A stretch of DNA of 64,000 nt from Labilibaculum sp. K2S (lineage in GTDB: Bacteria > Bacteroidota > Bacteroidia > Bacteroidales > Marinifilaceae), in contig NZ_JAUCMW010000018.1 of NCBI RefSeq assembly GCF_030372765.1, positions 46,467-110,466 on the forward strand, in the 5' to 3' direction. The translations under genes and the position numbers were made by a program. Shown here in pieces: positions 18,535 through 28,147 of the stretch; position 1 is the first letter of the stretch; each line of letters opens with the position of its first letter. The notes beneath the pieces were generated by a model. The model was not told the DNA's origin. It made no database searches and saw nothing but the letters and a program-made list of their open reading frames with translations.

Positions 18535-20781
18535 TTATTCCTTTTCAAGTATCGATTTTATCGTATCCGCCCAAATTTGATATCCTTTCTCGGTCGGATG
18601 ACAATAATCCCCAGCCATTTCTTTTGTCAGAATTCCATCCTGCGTTACTAATCTCGGACCAATATCCACTAGTTTAATATTGTTTTTCTGTGCAAACTGT
18701 TCCAGTTTAATATTGATTTTATTAATTAACTGTCGTCTCGGATGATCAGGTTTTTCTTCCCTTGGAAAAACAGACATTAAGATGATTTTAGCTCCTGGAA
18801 CTTTAGATCGAACTCGTGAGTATACGGCAGCAATCCCCTCCACAATTTCGTCAGCCGTATTTACCCGGGCATTAGATGTCTGACTGGTATTATTTGTACC
18901 TATATGAATGATTACAGTCCGGGGATGCAAGCCATCCAATTCTCCATGATCCAAACGCCACAAAACATTCTGCGTGCGATCCCAGCCAAATCCCAAATTT
19001 AAAACCCGGTATTTGCTAAACAGATTGTTCCATGAAATAGGACCATTGGATTTTCGTGCTCTGCCATCAGCGTGTTTTAAATCAGGTTTGCCTCCCCAAA
19101 AATGAGTGATCGAATTACCAATTAAAACAATTTCAGGATTGATTGAGTCTTTAATTGCCAGCACATCATTGTGTCTGTCCCACCAATTGTAACTGTCTTG
19201 TTCTAATTTTGAAACCGGCACAACTGCCGTGTTACTGTTAATTTCAGTATCCAATACCTTGTCGTTCATCAATTGCGACAACAATGGTTCCATTGATTGA
19301 GCCCACAATTTGGCTCCCAGAGGCGTAGGATGCAACCAGTCAGACATCAACTCATGTTTGATTGAACCATCCAAATTTAGAAACAGATGGTTTACATCAC
19401 AATAGAATACATGCTTCTGGTCACTTAACTTAGAAATTAGATCAGCCGATCTGTCGAGAATGGCACGATGAGAAGTTGGATTGGGACCATCATAACTGCC
19501 AGGAAATGGTCTCAAAAGCACAATCCTGGTTTCAGGCAAACGGGATCTAATTTCTTTTACAATTGCTTCAATACCTCCTGCCACTTGCGATGCGGTATGC
19601 CGGGTAGGATAATGCTTTTCATCCACGTTGTTTGTACCTACTTCGAGTATAATCGCCTTAGGAGATTGTCCTTTAAGTATTCCCTTTTGAATATTCCATA
19701 AAATATTTTCGGTTCGATACCCGCTAAAACCAAGATTAATGGCATTTCTTGGAGCAAAAAACTGATTCCATACCTCTTGGTATTGTGTCTTTTCAAAATT
19801 GTTAATGATCGAATTGCCCATCAATATCAAATCATATTTATTGTGTGCTATCAATTTCAGCTTTTCAGCCAAACGCCCCTTATTATAGCCCTCGGTTGGT
19901 ATTGTTGCTGGATTAGCATCCGTTTTAACCAATATTTTACCGGTTTCAAGAGAATTTTGAATAAAATGCTTCAATTGAAATTCTTCGGCTGTTGGATTGA
20001 TATTTTTTCCCGCCAGGTAAATACTGTCTTTTACAACCTTCAACACGGCATGCCCATCATAACCAATCCATGTTTTATAATAATCGACGCTCCTTGTTTT
20101 GTTTTCTACTTGATCGTTTTCATTTACCAGCAAAAACAAATCAGATTCTGGATTTGTGGGAGGCATAATTGTTGGATATACAGTGCCAGTCATGCATTCA
20201 TCCATATCGACTGGTGAAATAAGAATTAACTTTTCGGGTTGCTCGCCCTTATTCAATCTCTCGACTGCCTTTGCTGCAAGATTAGCTCCGGCAGAAAAAC
20301 CAATAAGAACCTTTGGAAAACTACTAAGACCTAAATTTCCAAAATTATTTTTTAAATATTGATAAGCATTTAACACATCATTCTCAGCAAGGTTTTGAAT
20401 GTTGGGTTTTGTCCCGATATGATAATCAAGTACTACAACATCATATGCCTTTTTAGTAAGGAAACGAGCCACTTTGATGCCTTCCTGTTTGGTATGTATG
20501 ATACTAAAATCACCTCCCGGCACTACTAAAACTGTTCCGTTAGATATTTTTGAACGCGTCCGAAAAAGTCGGAGCATCGGCTTGTTCAAATGATGAATAA
20601 TTCCATCCTTCTCAATTCTATTTACTTGTAAAATTTTTTCGCCTGATATCAATAGAAATTTAGAATTTTCTCTATTCTGCCCAACTTCCTGAGCCATAAT
20701 CCCCTCTCCTATAAATAGAAGAACAGTCATTAAAATAAGAATACAAAAGCATGGAACAGAGCTATTTCTATATTTTTTCAT
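18535..20781 (-). CDS. triple-domain esterase: alpha/beta-hydrolase plus two SGNH hydrolase domains
   Basis: A 748-residue protein with an N-terminal signal segment (about 10-30). Domain 1 (about 40-275) is an alpha/beta hydrolase with nucleophile elbow GFSAG (Ser163) and a likely catalytic His244 (YDGHAV). Domain 2 (about 310-505) is SGNH with MGNSI (Ser324), VGTNN (Asn385) and DWLHPT (Asp481/His484). Domain 3 (about 535-748) is a second SGNH with IGNSI (Ser557), IGTNN and DYCHPT near the C-terminus. Both SGNH domains use GNS in place of the usual GDS, as in PAF-acetylhydrolase-like enzymes. All three active sites look complete. It probably removes acetyl or other acyl esters from pectin fragments; which site acts on which ester is unknown. 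It is the last gene of the leftward GH105-to-esterase block. Confidence 0.8.
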   Translation of the reverse strand: MKKYRNSSVPCFCILILMTVLLFIGEGIMAQEVGQNRENSKFLLISGEKILQVNRIEKDGIIHHLNKPMLRLFRTRSKISNGTVLVVPGGDFSIIHTKQEGIKVARFLTKKAYDVVVLDYHIGTKPNIQNLAENDVLNAYQYLKNNFGNLGLSSFPKVLIGFSAGANLAAKAVERLNKGEQPEKLILISPVDMDECMTGTVYPTIMPPTNPESDLFLLVNENDQVENKTRSVDYYKTWIGYDGHAVLKVVKDSIYLAGKNINPTAEEFQLKHFIQNSLETGKILVKTDANPATIPTEGYNKGRLAEKLKLIAHNKYDLILMGNSIINNFEKTQYQEVWNQFFAPRNAINLGFSGYRTENILWNIQKGILKGQSPKAIILEVGTNNVDEKHYPTRHTASQVAGGIEAIVKEIRSRLPETRIVLLRPFPGSYDGPNPTSHRAILDRSADLISKLSDQKHVFYCDVNHLFLNLDGSIKHELMSDWLHPTPLGAKLWAQSMEPLLSQLMNDKVLDTEINSNTAVVPVSKLEQDSYNWWDRHNDVLAIKDSINPEIVLIGNSITHFWGGKPDLKHADGRARKSNGPISWNNLFSKYRVLNLGFGWDRTQNVLWRLDHGELDGLHPRTVIIHIGTNNTSQTSNARVNTADEIVEGIAAVYSRVRSKVPGAKIILMSVFPREEKPDHPRRQLINKINIKLEQFAQKNNIKLVDIGPRLVTQDGILTKEMAGDYCHPTEKGYQIWADTIKSILEKE

Positions 20782-20982
20782 TGGTGAATTATTTAGTTGT
20801 ATTTGAGCGTTTTACAAAAAAACTCTGATCGAAGATCATGCGGTAGAAATGAATGTACTCCTTTTTTTTGGTATTCAAAATGAACAAACCACCTCTTCAA
20901 ACATTCTTTGTTAAAGTATATTTGTCGAAATTAATTAAGTTCTTTTGTAGCAAGGCATCCCCACAGGAATAATTAAAGCACC

Positions 20983-23238
20983 TTATTTTTCTTTCGTAAA
21001 TTTCACATGAATACTATCCGCAAATACACATCCTTTATAAAGAACCTGCAACTGAACTTTAATCGGTTGATCTGCCGAATAATCTTTCGCCTTTAGAGTA
21101 AGCGACCTGTCTGAATTTATCTCAGCCCCGTTTACTGTCCAAGTATACTCATCGTAATCGTAGCCGGCATCCAAAGTGTAAGTTTCCTGCGAACACGTAA
21201 TTGTATCAAGAATAATTCGCTGAGCTTCATGGTAGCGGACATTCATGCCATTGGCTTTTCCATCCTTGGCTTTACCCGATTTAGAATGTGCTCCACGTTG
21301 AAGCTGGTATTCATTGTTCCAAAATTTCCCTAAATCAGATCCCAAATAAAAACCTGGTTGTGTAGGTTGGTTGTAGCTTATGTTTTGATCAGCCACGCTA
21401 AGTCGGTAGATATGATCACTCAGCAAGGTGTGAAAACGATAAGGAGTGCTGTAATTGGTCATGTACAAACGAAGTTCTTTGTTATCTTTTGTTCGCACCA
21501 GAATTTCTTCACGCCAATCTCCCACAATGTCGGCTTGAAGACAAGGATTCCCTTTTGTCCAGTTATTGCCGGTTAAGTCTTCACTAAACGGGATTGGTAA
21601 ATTTATTACACCATCCCCAGTCCATTTTGTGATGCCAACAAATTCGCGGCCAGTAACACTCGATCCATCCAGCAATTCACGGTTTAAATCACCATCCCAC
21701 CAAATGCCCATATTAATGGATGGAGTGTTTGCGGTAATAAATTTTCCATTGGCTGTATAAACGCCTCCTGAATGAGTCGTCCATAATTCACAGCCTTTAA
21801 ATCGAGGATCAATATCAGCGGCCATGGCTCTTCCCACATCTTCGAAGGAAGGAATCCCCCAAATATACTCCCCCGTACAGGCATCACGTAATTCTGATCC
21901 GGCCTTGGTTGGAACATGTTCATGGCAATCCCAGATTTCGAGTCCCGGACGTTCGATATCGATATCTGTTAAATGCAAAGCATCACCATGCCCCAACAAA
22001 GTATTGTAGCCTCCGGTACCATCTGCATTAATCAAACAAGCTCCATAGGTAATTTCATCTTTACCATCTCCATTTACATCCCCAATACTTAAATTGTGAT
22101 TTCCTTGTCCTTCAAAACTTTTGTATTTACCCTGATTATCGGTTGTGCTAAAATGCCAACGCCGTGTTAATTTTCCATCCCGGTAATCCCATGCTTCCAA
22201 TACAGCTTTTTCGTAATAGCCCCTGCAAATAAGTATGCTCGGCCTCAATCCATCAAAATACCCAACTCCCCCTAAAAAACGATCTACCCGATTACCGGTT
22301 ATATCACCAAAATCATTTGGAGCTCCTCTGCAAATGTAGTCAGCTCGAGCCAGCTCTTTCCCTGTTGCCCCTTCTATTACTGAAAAAAATTCGGGTCCGG
22401 TAATTATTTTGCCATAGGTTCGCGAGCTGGAATCCCGATCCACATAATCACTTACTCCATCATTATTTACGTCACCAATAACCTGACCGTCTCCAAATTG
22501 AGTTCCTTCAGCTGTTTTAACTGCAATCTCAGCCTTTCCATCCCCATCAAAATCGTATGCCATCATTTGAGTATAATGAGCACCTTGCCGGATATTAATT
22601 CCCAGATTAACACGCCATAAAAAAGTCCCGTCAAGTTTGTAAGCTTCGAGCAACGGGCCTCCGTTACACACGCCGTTGTGCGAATTATCATGACCGCTAT
22701 TTTCACGTTTTAGTACAATGTCCAATTCTCCGTCTCCATCCAAATCGGCCACAGTTGCATCGTTGGGACTGTATTGCCATAAACTGTCGCCGGGAAATGC
22801 TTGTATTGGAATTGATAAGTATGGATGATCGGCCATTTGCGGACTTAGCACAAAAGAAGCAAGCATTCGCTGTGTTTTAGCATCTTTTAAAACATAGGTT
22901 GTTGAAGTTTTTGTATTTACCAAACTATCTTTTACAAAGGTACTTGCAACTATTGGAGTTGCATTAAGCTTACGCCCTTTTTCATTCTTATTGATGCGAT
23001 AAAGGTCAAACTGAGTTCCGGCTTTATCTTTTGGAAGAAATCTCCAGCTTACCGCTACAATTCCATTTCCCTGATGAATGGCAACTAATCCTCTCCCCAA
23101 ATTTTCCTTTTGAATAGATGGAGCATAATTTGGTCCTTTTACTATTTGGGAAGGTGTTTTTGTGCAACAGGATTGCAGCACACCACAAAGAATCAGAATA
23201 AGAATTTTATCTGCAAACGAACCTAATGAATTAAACAT
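20983..23238 (-). CDS. rhamnogalacturonan lyase, family PL11, with C-terminal extension
   Basis: A 751-residue lipoprotein (signal with VLQSC) whose catalytic part begins near residue 40 with ENLGRGLVAIHQGNGIVAVSW, the typical PL11 (YesW/YesX-like) opening. Repeated calcium-binding propeller motifs follow (VADLDGDGELDIVLKREN, AYDFDGDGKAEIAVKTAEGT, IGDVNGDGKDEI). PL11 cuts the galacturonate-rhamnose backbone of RG-I by beta-elimination, giving unsaturated ends that suit the GH105 enzymes in this locus. After about residue 650 there is an extra domain of about 100 residues with a Cys and a DAGYDYDEYTWTVNGAE motif that looks like an Ig/PKD-like fold; its role is unknown. It belongs to the leftward block 27,885-18,535. 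Confidence 0.92.
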   Translation of the reverse strand: MFNSLGSFADKILILILCGVLQSCCTKTPSQIVKGPNYAPSIQKENLGRGLVAIHQGNGIVAVSWRFLPKDKAGTQFDLYRINKNEKGRKLNATPIVASTFVKDSLVNTKTSTTYVLKDAKTQRMLASFVLSPQMADHPYLSIPIQAFPGDSLWQYSPNDATVADLDGDGELDIVLKRENSGHDNSHNGVCNGGPLLEAYKLDGTFLWRVNLGINIRQGAHYTQMMAYDFDGDGKAEIAVKTAEGTQFGDGQVIGDVNNDGVSDYVDRDSSSRTYGKIITGPEFFSVIEGATGKELARADYICRGAPNDFGDITGNRVDRFLGGVGYFDGLRPSILICRGYYEKAVLEAWDYRDGKLTRRWHFSTTDNQGKYKSFEGQGNHNLSIGDVNGDGKDEITYGACLINADGTGGYNTLLGHGDALHLTDIDIERPGLEIWDCHEHVPTKAGSELRDACTGEYIWGIPSFEDVGRAMAADIDPRFKGCELWTTHSGGVYTANGKFITANTPSINMGIWWDGDLNRELLDGSSVTGREFVGITKWTGDGVINLPIPFSEDLTGNNWTKGNPCLQADIVGDWREEILVRTKDNKELRLYMTNYSTPYRFHTLLSDHIYRLSVADQNISYNQPTQPGFYLGSDLGKFWNNEYQLQRGAHSKSGKAKDGKANGMNVRYHEAQRIILDTITCSQETYTLDAGYDYDEYTWTVNGAEINSDRSLTLKAKDYSADQPIKVQLQVLYKGCVFADSIHVKFTKEK

Positions 23239-23310
23239 GTTGTATCAAATTATATCGCAACTGCTTACTAAAGGGCTGCAATGGTGTTTACGATTACTGA
23301 AATATCATTT

Positions 23311-24744
23311 TTAGTGAGCTTCGAATGGATTTTCTACCAAGTTGCCATCTACTCTTACGCGATCAACATCGCAATTTTCCACATCATCCAACACAAATAG
23401 GGGACGACCATCCTTTTGCTCAAAATAAAATCTGATATTCTCGAAAAATATGTTTTTAGCATGCCTCACATAAAAACCTGAGGCTGGAATTGTTCCAAAC
23501 ATCCAAGGTTCCGGATATGTTTTCTCACTTTCAGGAGGTACAATTTTTCCATCTTCTGCAGTATAAGCACCTTTAAAATGAATGTTGATATTAGAGAATG
23601 AGATTTCTTCAACCTGATGTCCGGGTACGCCACTAATAATATTTGAGAATTGTGAATCGGCATTGAACACATTCACATTGCTGATTTGAACTCTTTGCAA
23701 TTTTCCAACGGGAGTGCCTTTCGGACTGCGCTGACGTGCCCCCAAGCGAATGAAAAACGGAGAATTGCCCACATTTCGCATGGTAATATTCGAAACCACC
23801 ACATCTTCGAGCCAGCCACCGTCAACAGCTTCAATGGCCAAACCTCTGCTTCGTTCGAAAATACAATTGGTGATGACAATATTTTTAAAACCTCCACTCG
23901 ATTCGGTTCCTAATTTTATGCGTCCCGTATTTGAACCATGATCGGGTGCTACTGCCTCATCGGTTTCCCACTTAGCAGTTAATACAGATCCTTTGTCGTA
24001 ACCAGAAACAAAACAACCATTGATGCTTACATTCTCCGTATCTTTAAAATATCCCAAAGCATAGCTCGATTTTAAAACAATGGCATCGTCCCATGGGCAA
24101 TTTACACTGCAATCTGAAATACGTACGTTTTTACAGCAATCAATATCAAAACCATCACGATTGGTATCTACTTTAAGATTGAGTACGTGCAAATTATCTA
24201 CTCCTGTTGCCAAAATGGCAAAATGACCGCAGTTCAGCATCGCCACATCCTTCACAGTAATGTTATGACACTCCTTAAACGACAATGCTTTATTTCCAAC
24301 TCCTGCCAGCCGGCTTTCTTCTCGTGTTAAACCTTGTCCGTTAATTAATCCATTGCCGCAAATCGTTATATCGTGCTCACCTATTGCCCAAAACAGCGAG
24401 TTTTTCCAGTGGCTATGTCCAAAATCCTGAAAAGGATTATCGGGATTTGGTTCTGCTTCGTCGTAGCCTTCATTTTCTTTTGGAAAAGTAGCTAAAACTG
24501 TAGCACCCGATTCAATTTGAATGGTAATATTACTTTGCAATCGTATGGAATAGCAGGCATATGTACCTGCAGGAACATAAATGGTTCCTCCTCCATTTTG
24601 AGTCGCCTCTTCAATAGCGCTGTTAATAGCGGGAGAATCAATGGTAACACCATCTCCCTTAGCTCCAAAATCTTTAATATTATAAGTTTCGGCCTTTAAA
24701 GAGATACCATATAGTAATGCAATAAGCAGGAATAATTGTCGCAT
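23311..24744 (-). CDS. GH28 pectin hydrolase
   Basis: I chose the ATG at 24,744 because it is followed at once by a signal peptide (RQLFLLIALLYGISLKA). An in-frame ATG at 24,780 would overlap the upstream gene, which ends at 24,756. The 477-residue product is a right-handed beta-helix of GH28 type: YNIKDFGAKGDGVTIDSPAINSAI at the N-terminus, then NTNRDGFDID and WDDAIVLKSS carrying the expected catalytic aspartates. The usual GHG step after them is replaced by a HGSNTGRIKLGTESSGG segment, so this is a divergent subgroup. Expected to hydrolyse galacturonate-containing backbone (rhamnogalacturonan or oligogalacturonide) in the periplasm. It overlaps nothing and follows the small DUF4450 gene by 11 bp. 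Confidence 0.88.
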   Translation of the reverse strand: MRQLFLLIALLYGISLKAETYNIKDFGAKGDGVTIDSPAINSAIEEATQNGGGTIYVPAGTYACYSIRLQSNITIQIESGATVLATFPKENEGYDEAEPNPDNPFQDFGHSHWKNSLFWAIGEHDITICGNGLINGQGLTREESRLAGVGNKALSFKECHNITVKDVAMLNCGHFAILATGVDNLHVLNLKVDTNRDGFDIDCCKNVRISDCSVNCPWDDAIVLKSSYALGYFKDTENVSINGCFVSGYDKGSVLTAKWETDEAVAPDHGSNTGRIKLGTESSGGFKNIVITNCIFERSRGLAIEAVDGGWLEDVVVSNITMRNVGNSPFFIRLGARQRSPKGTPVGKLQRVQISNVNVFNADSQFSNIISGVPGHQVEEISFSNINIHFKGAYTAEDGKIVPPESEKTYPEPWMFGTIPASGFYVRHAKNIFFENIRFYFEQKDGRPLFVLDDVENCDVDRVRVDGNLVENPFEAH

Positions 24745-24755
24745 ATTTTTTGTTT

Positions 24756-25499
24756 TTAATCTGGTGTCGATTTCATCCATTCTGTTTCTTTATTTACCCT
24801 GTAGCTTCCCTCTTCAAAAAGCTTGGGAAGCATAAAATAATTGTAATCGGCCATTGGATTCAAGAAATAGAAACAAAAATAGTAATCCTGTTCATCCACC
24901 ATTTTAAGATCAGCAGTCAACACTTGCGCCACTGTTTTCTTTCCGGATTTCAGCAGTTGAATTGGATTCTCCTGTTTGTTAGCATCTGTCAATTTTAGAA
25001 TCGATCCAGCAGGTGTTAATCCTTCCAAAATTTTAAGCTTACGGCTGTTTCCATAATAAAGAGTAAATGAATTCCCCTCAACACTAAAAACATTCTGGTA
25101 ACAATCTACAGGTAAAATGGCAGGAGACCATTTTTCAATCTCAACGTCCTTATTCGAAGCTCCTCCATAAGTCCATATCAAGTGTAAATCTTCAGGGATA
25201 TTTTCACCTGTTAACTTCATTACTGCACCTTTGCTGTCAGCCAAAGGACGAATTAAAAATTCAATAGTACCCTTAGCTAATATCTCGTCTTTCAGAATGT
25301 ATTTTATTTCCTTTTCAGATGATTTCAACTTCACACCTGCAAATTCAGAAAACCACTTGCTATTCCCTTCTGTTGAAACACCAATTCGTAAAGTTCCTGC
25401 TAATTTAGGTGCCAACAAAGACCAATCAGGATTTTGGGCTTTTACAAAGCCCAGACATAAGAAAGCCAATATAAAGACAACTGTTTTTTTCGACATCAT
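24756..25499 (-). CDS. stand-alone DUF4450-like domain protein
   Basis: The ATG at 25,499 (or the next codon, 25,496) is taken as start because a signal peptide follows (SKKTVVFILAFLCLGFVKAQ). The longer in-frame start at 25,538 would overlap the upstream gene by 32 bp. The ~247-residue product matches only the N-terminal region of the 1201-residue protein at 830-4435 (shared ENIPE, TYGGASNK/MYGGASNK, NVFS/NCFS). It has no catalytic barrel. There is no sign of frameshift or of a detached C-terminus nearby; GH28 follows at once. It may be a carbohydrate-binding or accessory domain encoded as a separate gene. Function unknown. Confidence 0.6.
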   Translation of the reverse strand: MMSKKTVVFILAFLCLGFVKAQNPDWSLLAPKLAGTLRIGVSTEGNSKWFSEFAGVKLKSSEKEIKYILKDEILAKGTIEFLIRPLADSKGAVMKLTGENIPEDLHLIWTYGGASNKDVEIEKWSPAILPVDCYQNVFSVEGNSFTLYYGNSRKLKILEGLTPAGSILKLTDANKQENPIQLLKSGKKTVAQVLTADLKMVDEQDYYFCFYFLNPMADYNYFMLPKLFEEGSYRVNKETEWMKSTPD

Positions 25500-25506
25500 A
25501 AGTTGT

Positions 25507-26718
25507 TTAGTTTCCGTCTGGTTTTTGAATTTCAGCAAAAGGAGTTGGATACCATTTAAAATTCTTGAAATCGTCAGGTGCCGCGGGATTAAAATCTTTT
25601 ACATCATCTCTTAAATACTGTACCAAAGGCAAATGAATTTGTTTCATTCCATACACAACACATTTTGCAATTTGATCAGCACCAAAAGGATTAAAGTGAG
25701 TATTATCTTTCAAAGGCGTCTCTTGATTTGGAAACGTATTGGCCGGATAATGAACAAATGCATTCACTGAATTTTCTACACCCATGGCTTCATAAAGAGT
25801 TCGAGTATAAGAGTGCAAATCAATCAAAGAAACATTTTCTTCGGCTGCCAGTTTTCTCATCGCATCCGGGTAATCTCCATGAGTGTCAACAATTTCCCCC
25901 TCCTCATTAAAGCTTCTGCGTTGCGTTGGGGTAACAAAAACAGGATTTGCTCCTTTTTCCCGGGCAACAACAATAAAATCTTTTAATCGATCCCTAAAAT
26001 TCAGATATGCTCCTTTGCCCTCTCCTCTTTCCTTCTGATCATTATGACCAAACTCTACAAATATGTAATCACCAGGCTTAACCTGCGTTAACAATTTCTC
26101 TAATCTTCCTCTGGCAATAAAACCACTTGTAGTTTCTCCGGATTCGGCATAATTAGCAAAACAAACCTGATCATTAAAAAAACGAGGTATGATCTGTCCC
26201 CAGGAACACCAAGGTTCGTTTTCCTGATCTACCACAGTTGAATCTCCACATAAGAAAACTGTTAGCACAGAATCGGTTGGTGTTATTTCAATAGATACAA
26301 CCTGAGGAGACTCGCCGTTAAATTCAAAAGTCAGATTGCTATCCCAATTTAATTTGGTCTTTTCTCTTTCTTTGATTTTAACATTCCTTCCCGCTGTGAT
26401 AATCGTATCTCTTTTATTGATATAGAAATAAACATCTTTAATTTCTCCTTTTTCTGTAGATATTCCATCAAAAAACAGTCTTCTTGACTCCCCTCTAATC
26501 ACTGTATGTCCGGCACTATCTTCAGATCCGACTCTCACATGTACTTTATAATTTCCATCCGGAACATTTGTAAAAGTAACAAAACCGTTATCAGCTTTAC
26601 TTAAAGGATCTATGATCTTAAATCCGGTGTCTTTTTCAGTGCACGAAAAGAATACAATGATTAAAACTGCGGCAATCAAGCAACCGGAAACCTTCCTGTT
26701 TACATCTCTAAAACTCAT
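25507..26718 (-). CDS. rhamnogalacturonan acetylesterase, CE12-type SGNH lipoprotein
   Basis: A 403-residue protein with a lipoprotein signal (FFSC). About 120 residues of beta-rich N-terminal domain (GFVTFTNVPDGNYKVHVRVG), typical of a carbohydrate-binding module seen on these esterases, precede the SGNH catalytic domain from about residue 152. The SGNH blocks are FLCGDSTV (nucleophile Ser), GETTSGF, FGHNDQ and DNTHFNPFGA (Asp/His pair). CE12 enzymes deacetylate galacturonate residues of RG-I so that PL11 and GH28 can act. It is flanked tightly: the upstream gene (GH105) stops 12 bp before and the next starts 7 bp after. Confidence 0.9.
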   Translation of the reverse strand: MSFRDVNRKVSGCLIAAVLIIVFFSCTEKDTGFKIIDPLSKADNGFVTFTNVPDGNYKVHVRVGSEDSAGHTVIRGESRRLFFDGISTEKGEIKDVYFYINKRDTIITAGRNVKIKEREKTKLNWDSNLTFEFNGESPQVVSIEITPTDSVLTVFLCGDSTVVDQENEPWCSWGQIIPRFFNDQVCFANYAESGETTSGFIARGRLEKLLTQVKPGDYIFVEFGHNDQKERGEGKGAYLNFRDRLKDFIVVAREKGANPVFVTPTQRRSFNEEGEIVDTHGDYPDAMRKLAAEENVSLIDLHSYTRTLYEAMGVENSVNAFVHYPANTFPNQETPLKDNTHFNPFGADQIAKCVVYGMKQIHLPLVQYLRDDVKDFNPAAPDDFKNFKWYPTPFAEIQKPDGN

Positions 26719-26730
26719 CTTAAAAAAGTA

Positions 26731-27885
26731 TTATTTGCACTCTTGTAATTTATATACTTCTACCCCACCTAACAAAAAACAACCGATACCATAATCTTCA
26801 AAATCAGGCATACTATCATATTTTACCGGCTGACCGTCTTTAGGCTCTTTTCCAGTTCCCTGCACATAACCTAAAAATCCATTTTCATGAATGGCATCTT
26901 TCACAATAGCATTCCAGGCTTTTGCAACAACAGGCATGTATTTTTCCTTTGATAAGAATCCGTTATTGATTCCCCATGCCATACCATATACAAATAAAGA
27001 AGTCCCGGTCACCTCTTTTCCGCCATAATTTTCAGGATCGTGTAAACTCGCATTCCAAAATCCATCTTTTCTCTGACATTTTACCAATGCCTTTGTCATG
27101 GACATAAAATCATTCACATAATCCTTATAGTGCTTTTCGTCTTTCGGTATTTCACTTAAAACTCTTACCAAAGCAGCATATACCCATCCGTTGCCTCTTG
27201 ACCAATAACAATTTTCACCGTTTGGTTCTTTATAAGGAGGAACAAAATCAGCATCGCGCCACCATAAACCATCTTCCTTGTTATAAAGACCTCCTCCAAT
27301 ATCATTTCTGCTGCAGGCATACATATCCCACATTTTATCAAAATACTTTGCATCATTCATTGTAGCACCATACTTCGCAAAAACCGGCATCCCCATTTGA
27401 ATGGCATCTATCCATGTCCAATCATCCTTTTGCGGCGTATTCACCAACATGTCTAAATTTGCTTTTACCTTCCTAATTTGTTTAGGCTCTTTAGACAGTC
27501 GATACAAATCGATATAAGTTTGACCCGCACAATAATTATCCGCATTTCTGGTAGTTGTACCACTTCTAAACCCCCATTTATGAAAATCAGACCATTGATA
27601 AGTATAATCGTATAACTTTTCCTCGGGTAATATTGAATACAAGGCCATTAATCCTTCGTAATACACACCTCTTGTCCAAATATTGCTTGGCCTTTCCCGC
27701 CCCACATTCGATGGTGCTTTATAATCATTGTATTTTTCCATGAAATAATCATTCACTTTAATTATTTCTTTCAAAGTTTGTTCATGATCAATCAATTTTT
27801 GTCCCCAAACCGGAGAAAAATTCATTGATGTCGTAACAATTAGTAGTATAAACTGCAATAAATACATTCTGCTCAATAATCCCAT
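26731..27885 (-). CDS. unsaturated rhamnogalacturonyl hydrolase, family GH105
   Basis: I took the ATG at 27,885 (GLLSRMYLLQFILLIVTT, signal peptide) over the ATG at 27,933; the one at 27,867 is also possible. The body is an (alpha/alpha)6 barrel with GH105 motifs: WTRGVYYEGLMALY, WSDFHKWGFRSG, NADNYCAGQTYIDLY (the Asp region used in hydration of the double bond), WTWIDAIQMGMPVFAKYGA and CYWSRGNGWVYAALVRVL. It removes the unsaturated galacturonate that PL11 lyase leaves on RG-I oligosaccharides. It leads the leftward block GH105-CE12-DUF4450-GH28-PL11-esterase and is divergent from the second susC at 28,148. Confidence 0.9.
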   Translation of the reverse strand: MGLLSRMYLLQFILLIVTTSMNFSPVWGQKLIDHEQTLKEIIKVNDYFMEKYNDYKAPSNVGRERPSNIWTRGVYYEGLMALYSILPEEKLYDYTYQWSDFHKWGFRSGTTTRNADNYCAGQTYIDLYRLSKEPKQIRKVKANLDMLVNTPQKDDWTWIDAIQMGMPVFAKYGATMNDAKYFDKMWDMYACSRNDIGGGLYNKEDGLWWRDADFVPPYKEPNGENCYWSRGNGWVYAALVRVLSEIPKDEKHYKDYVNDFMSMTKALVKCQRKDGFWNASLHDPENYGGKEVTGTSLFVYGMAWGINNGFLSKEKYMPVVAKAWNAIVKDAIHENGFLGYVQGTGKEPKDGQPVKYDSMPDFEDYGIGCFLLGGVEVYKLQECK

Positions 27886-28034
27886 TTCATATAGTGTTTT
27901 AGAAATTTTTCCTCCAAATGTATTACATAGCACATCCGCAAAAAAGGAAAATTATACACAAACCTAGAATATCATCCACAACAACAAAGCATTAAAATAA
28001 ATACATGTTTTAGTACAATTTTCCATTTTCTATC

Positions 28035-28046
28035 GTGTGCGCACAC
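28035..28046. promoter_or_regulatory. 12-bp perfect palindrome in the divergent GH105/susC promoter region
   Basis: GTGTGCGCACAC is a perfect palindrome and unusually GC-rich for this AT-rich intergenic stretch (27,886-28,147). It lies about 100 bp before the susC start. The octamer CTATTAAA also occurs twice in direct repeat at 28107-28114 and 28129-28136, 22 bp apart. Either could be an operator; the site is seen, the role is inferred. Confidence 0.4.
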
Positions 28047-28147
28047 CCTATTTTTACAACCATTGAAAAAGCTAGTTGGTAACTCAAGTTTCAATCTATG
28101 TTTAATCTATTAAAAAGTTTTTATGAACCTATTAAATCTAGTGTAGT

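Noticed and set aside
24756..25499. Treating the short DUF4450 gene as a frameshifted remnant of a large one
   Set aside because: Its end is followed within 11 bp by an intact GH28 gene and no barrel sequence is found in any frame, so there is no detached C-terminus.
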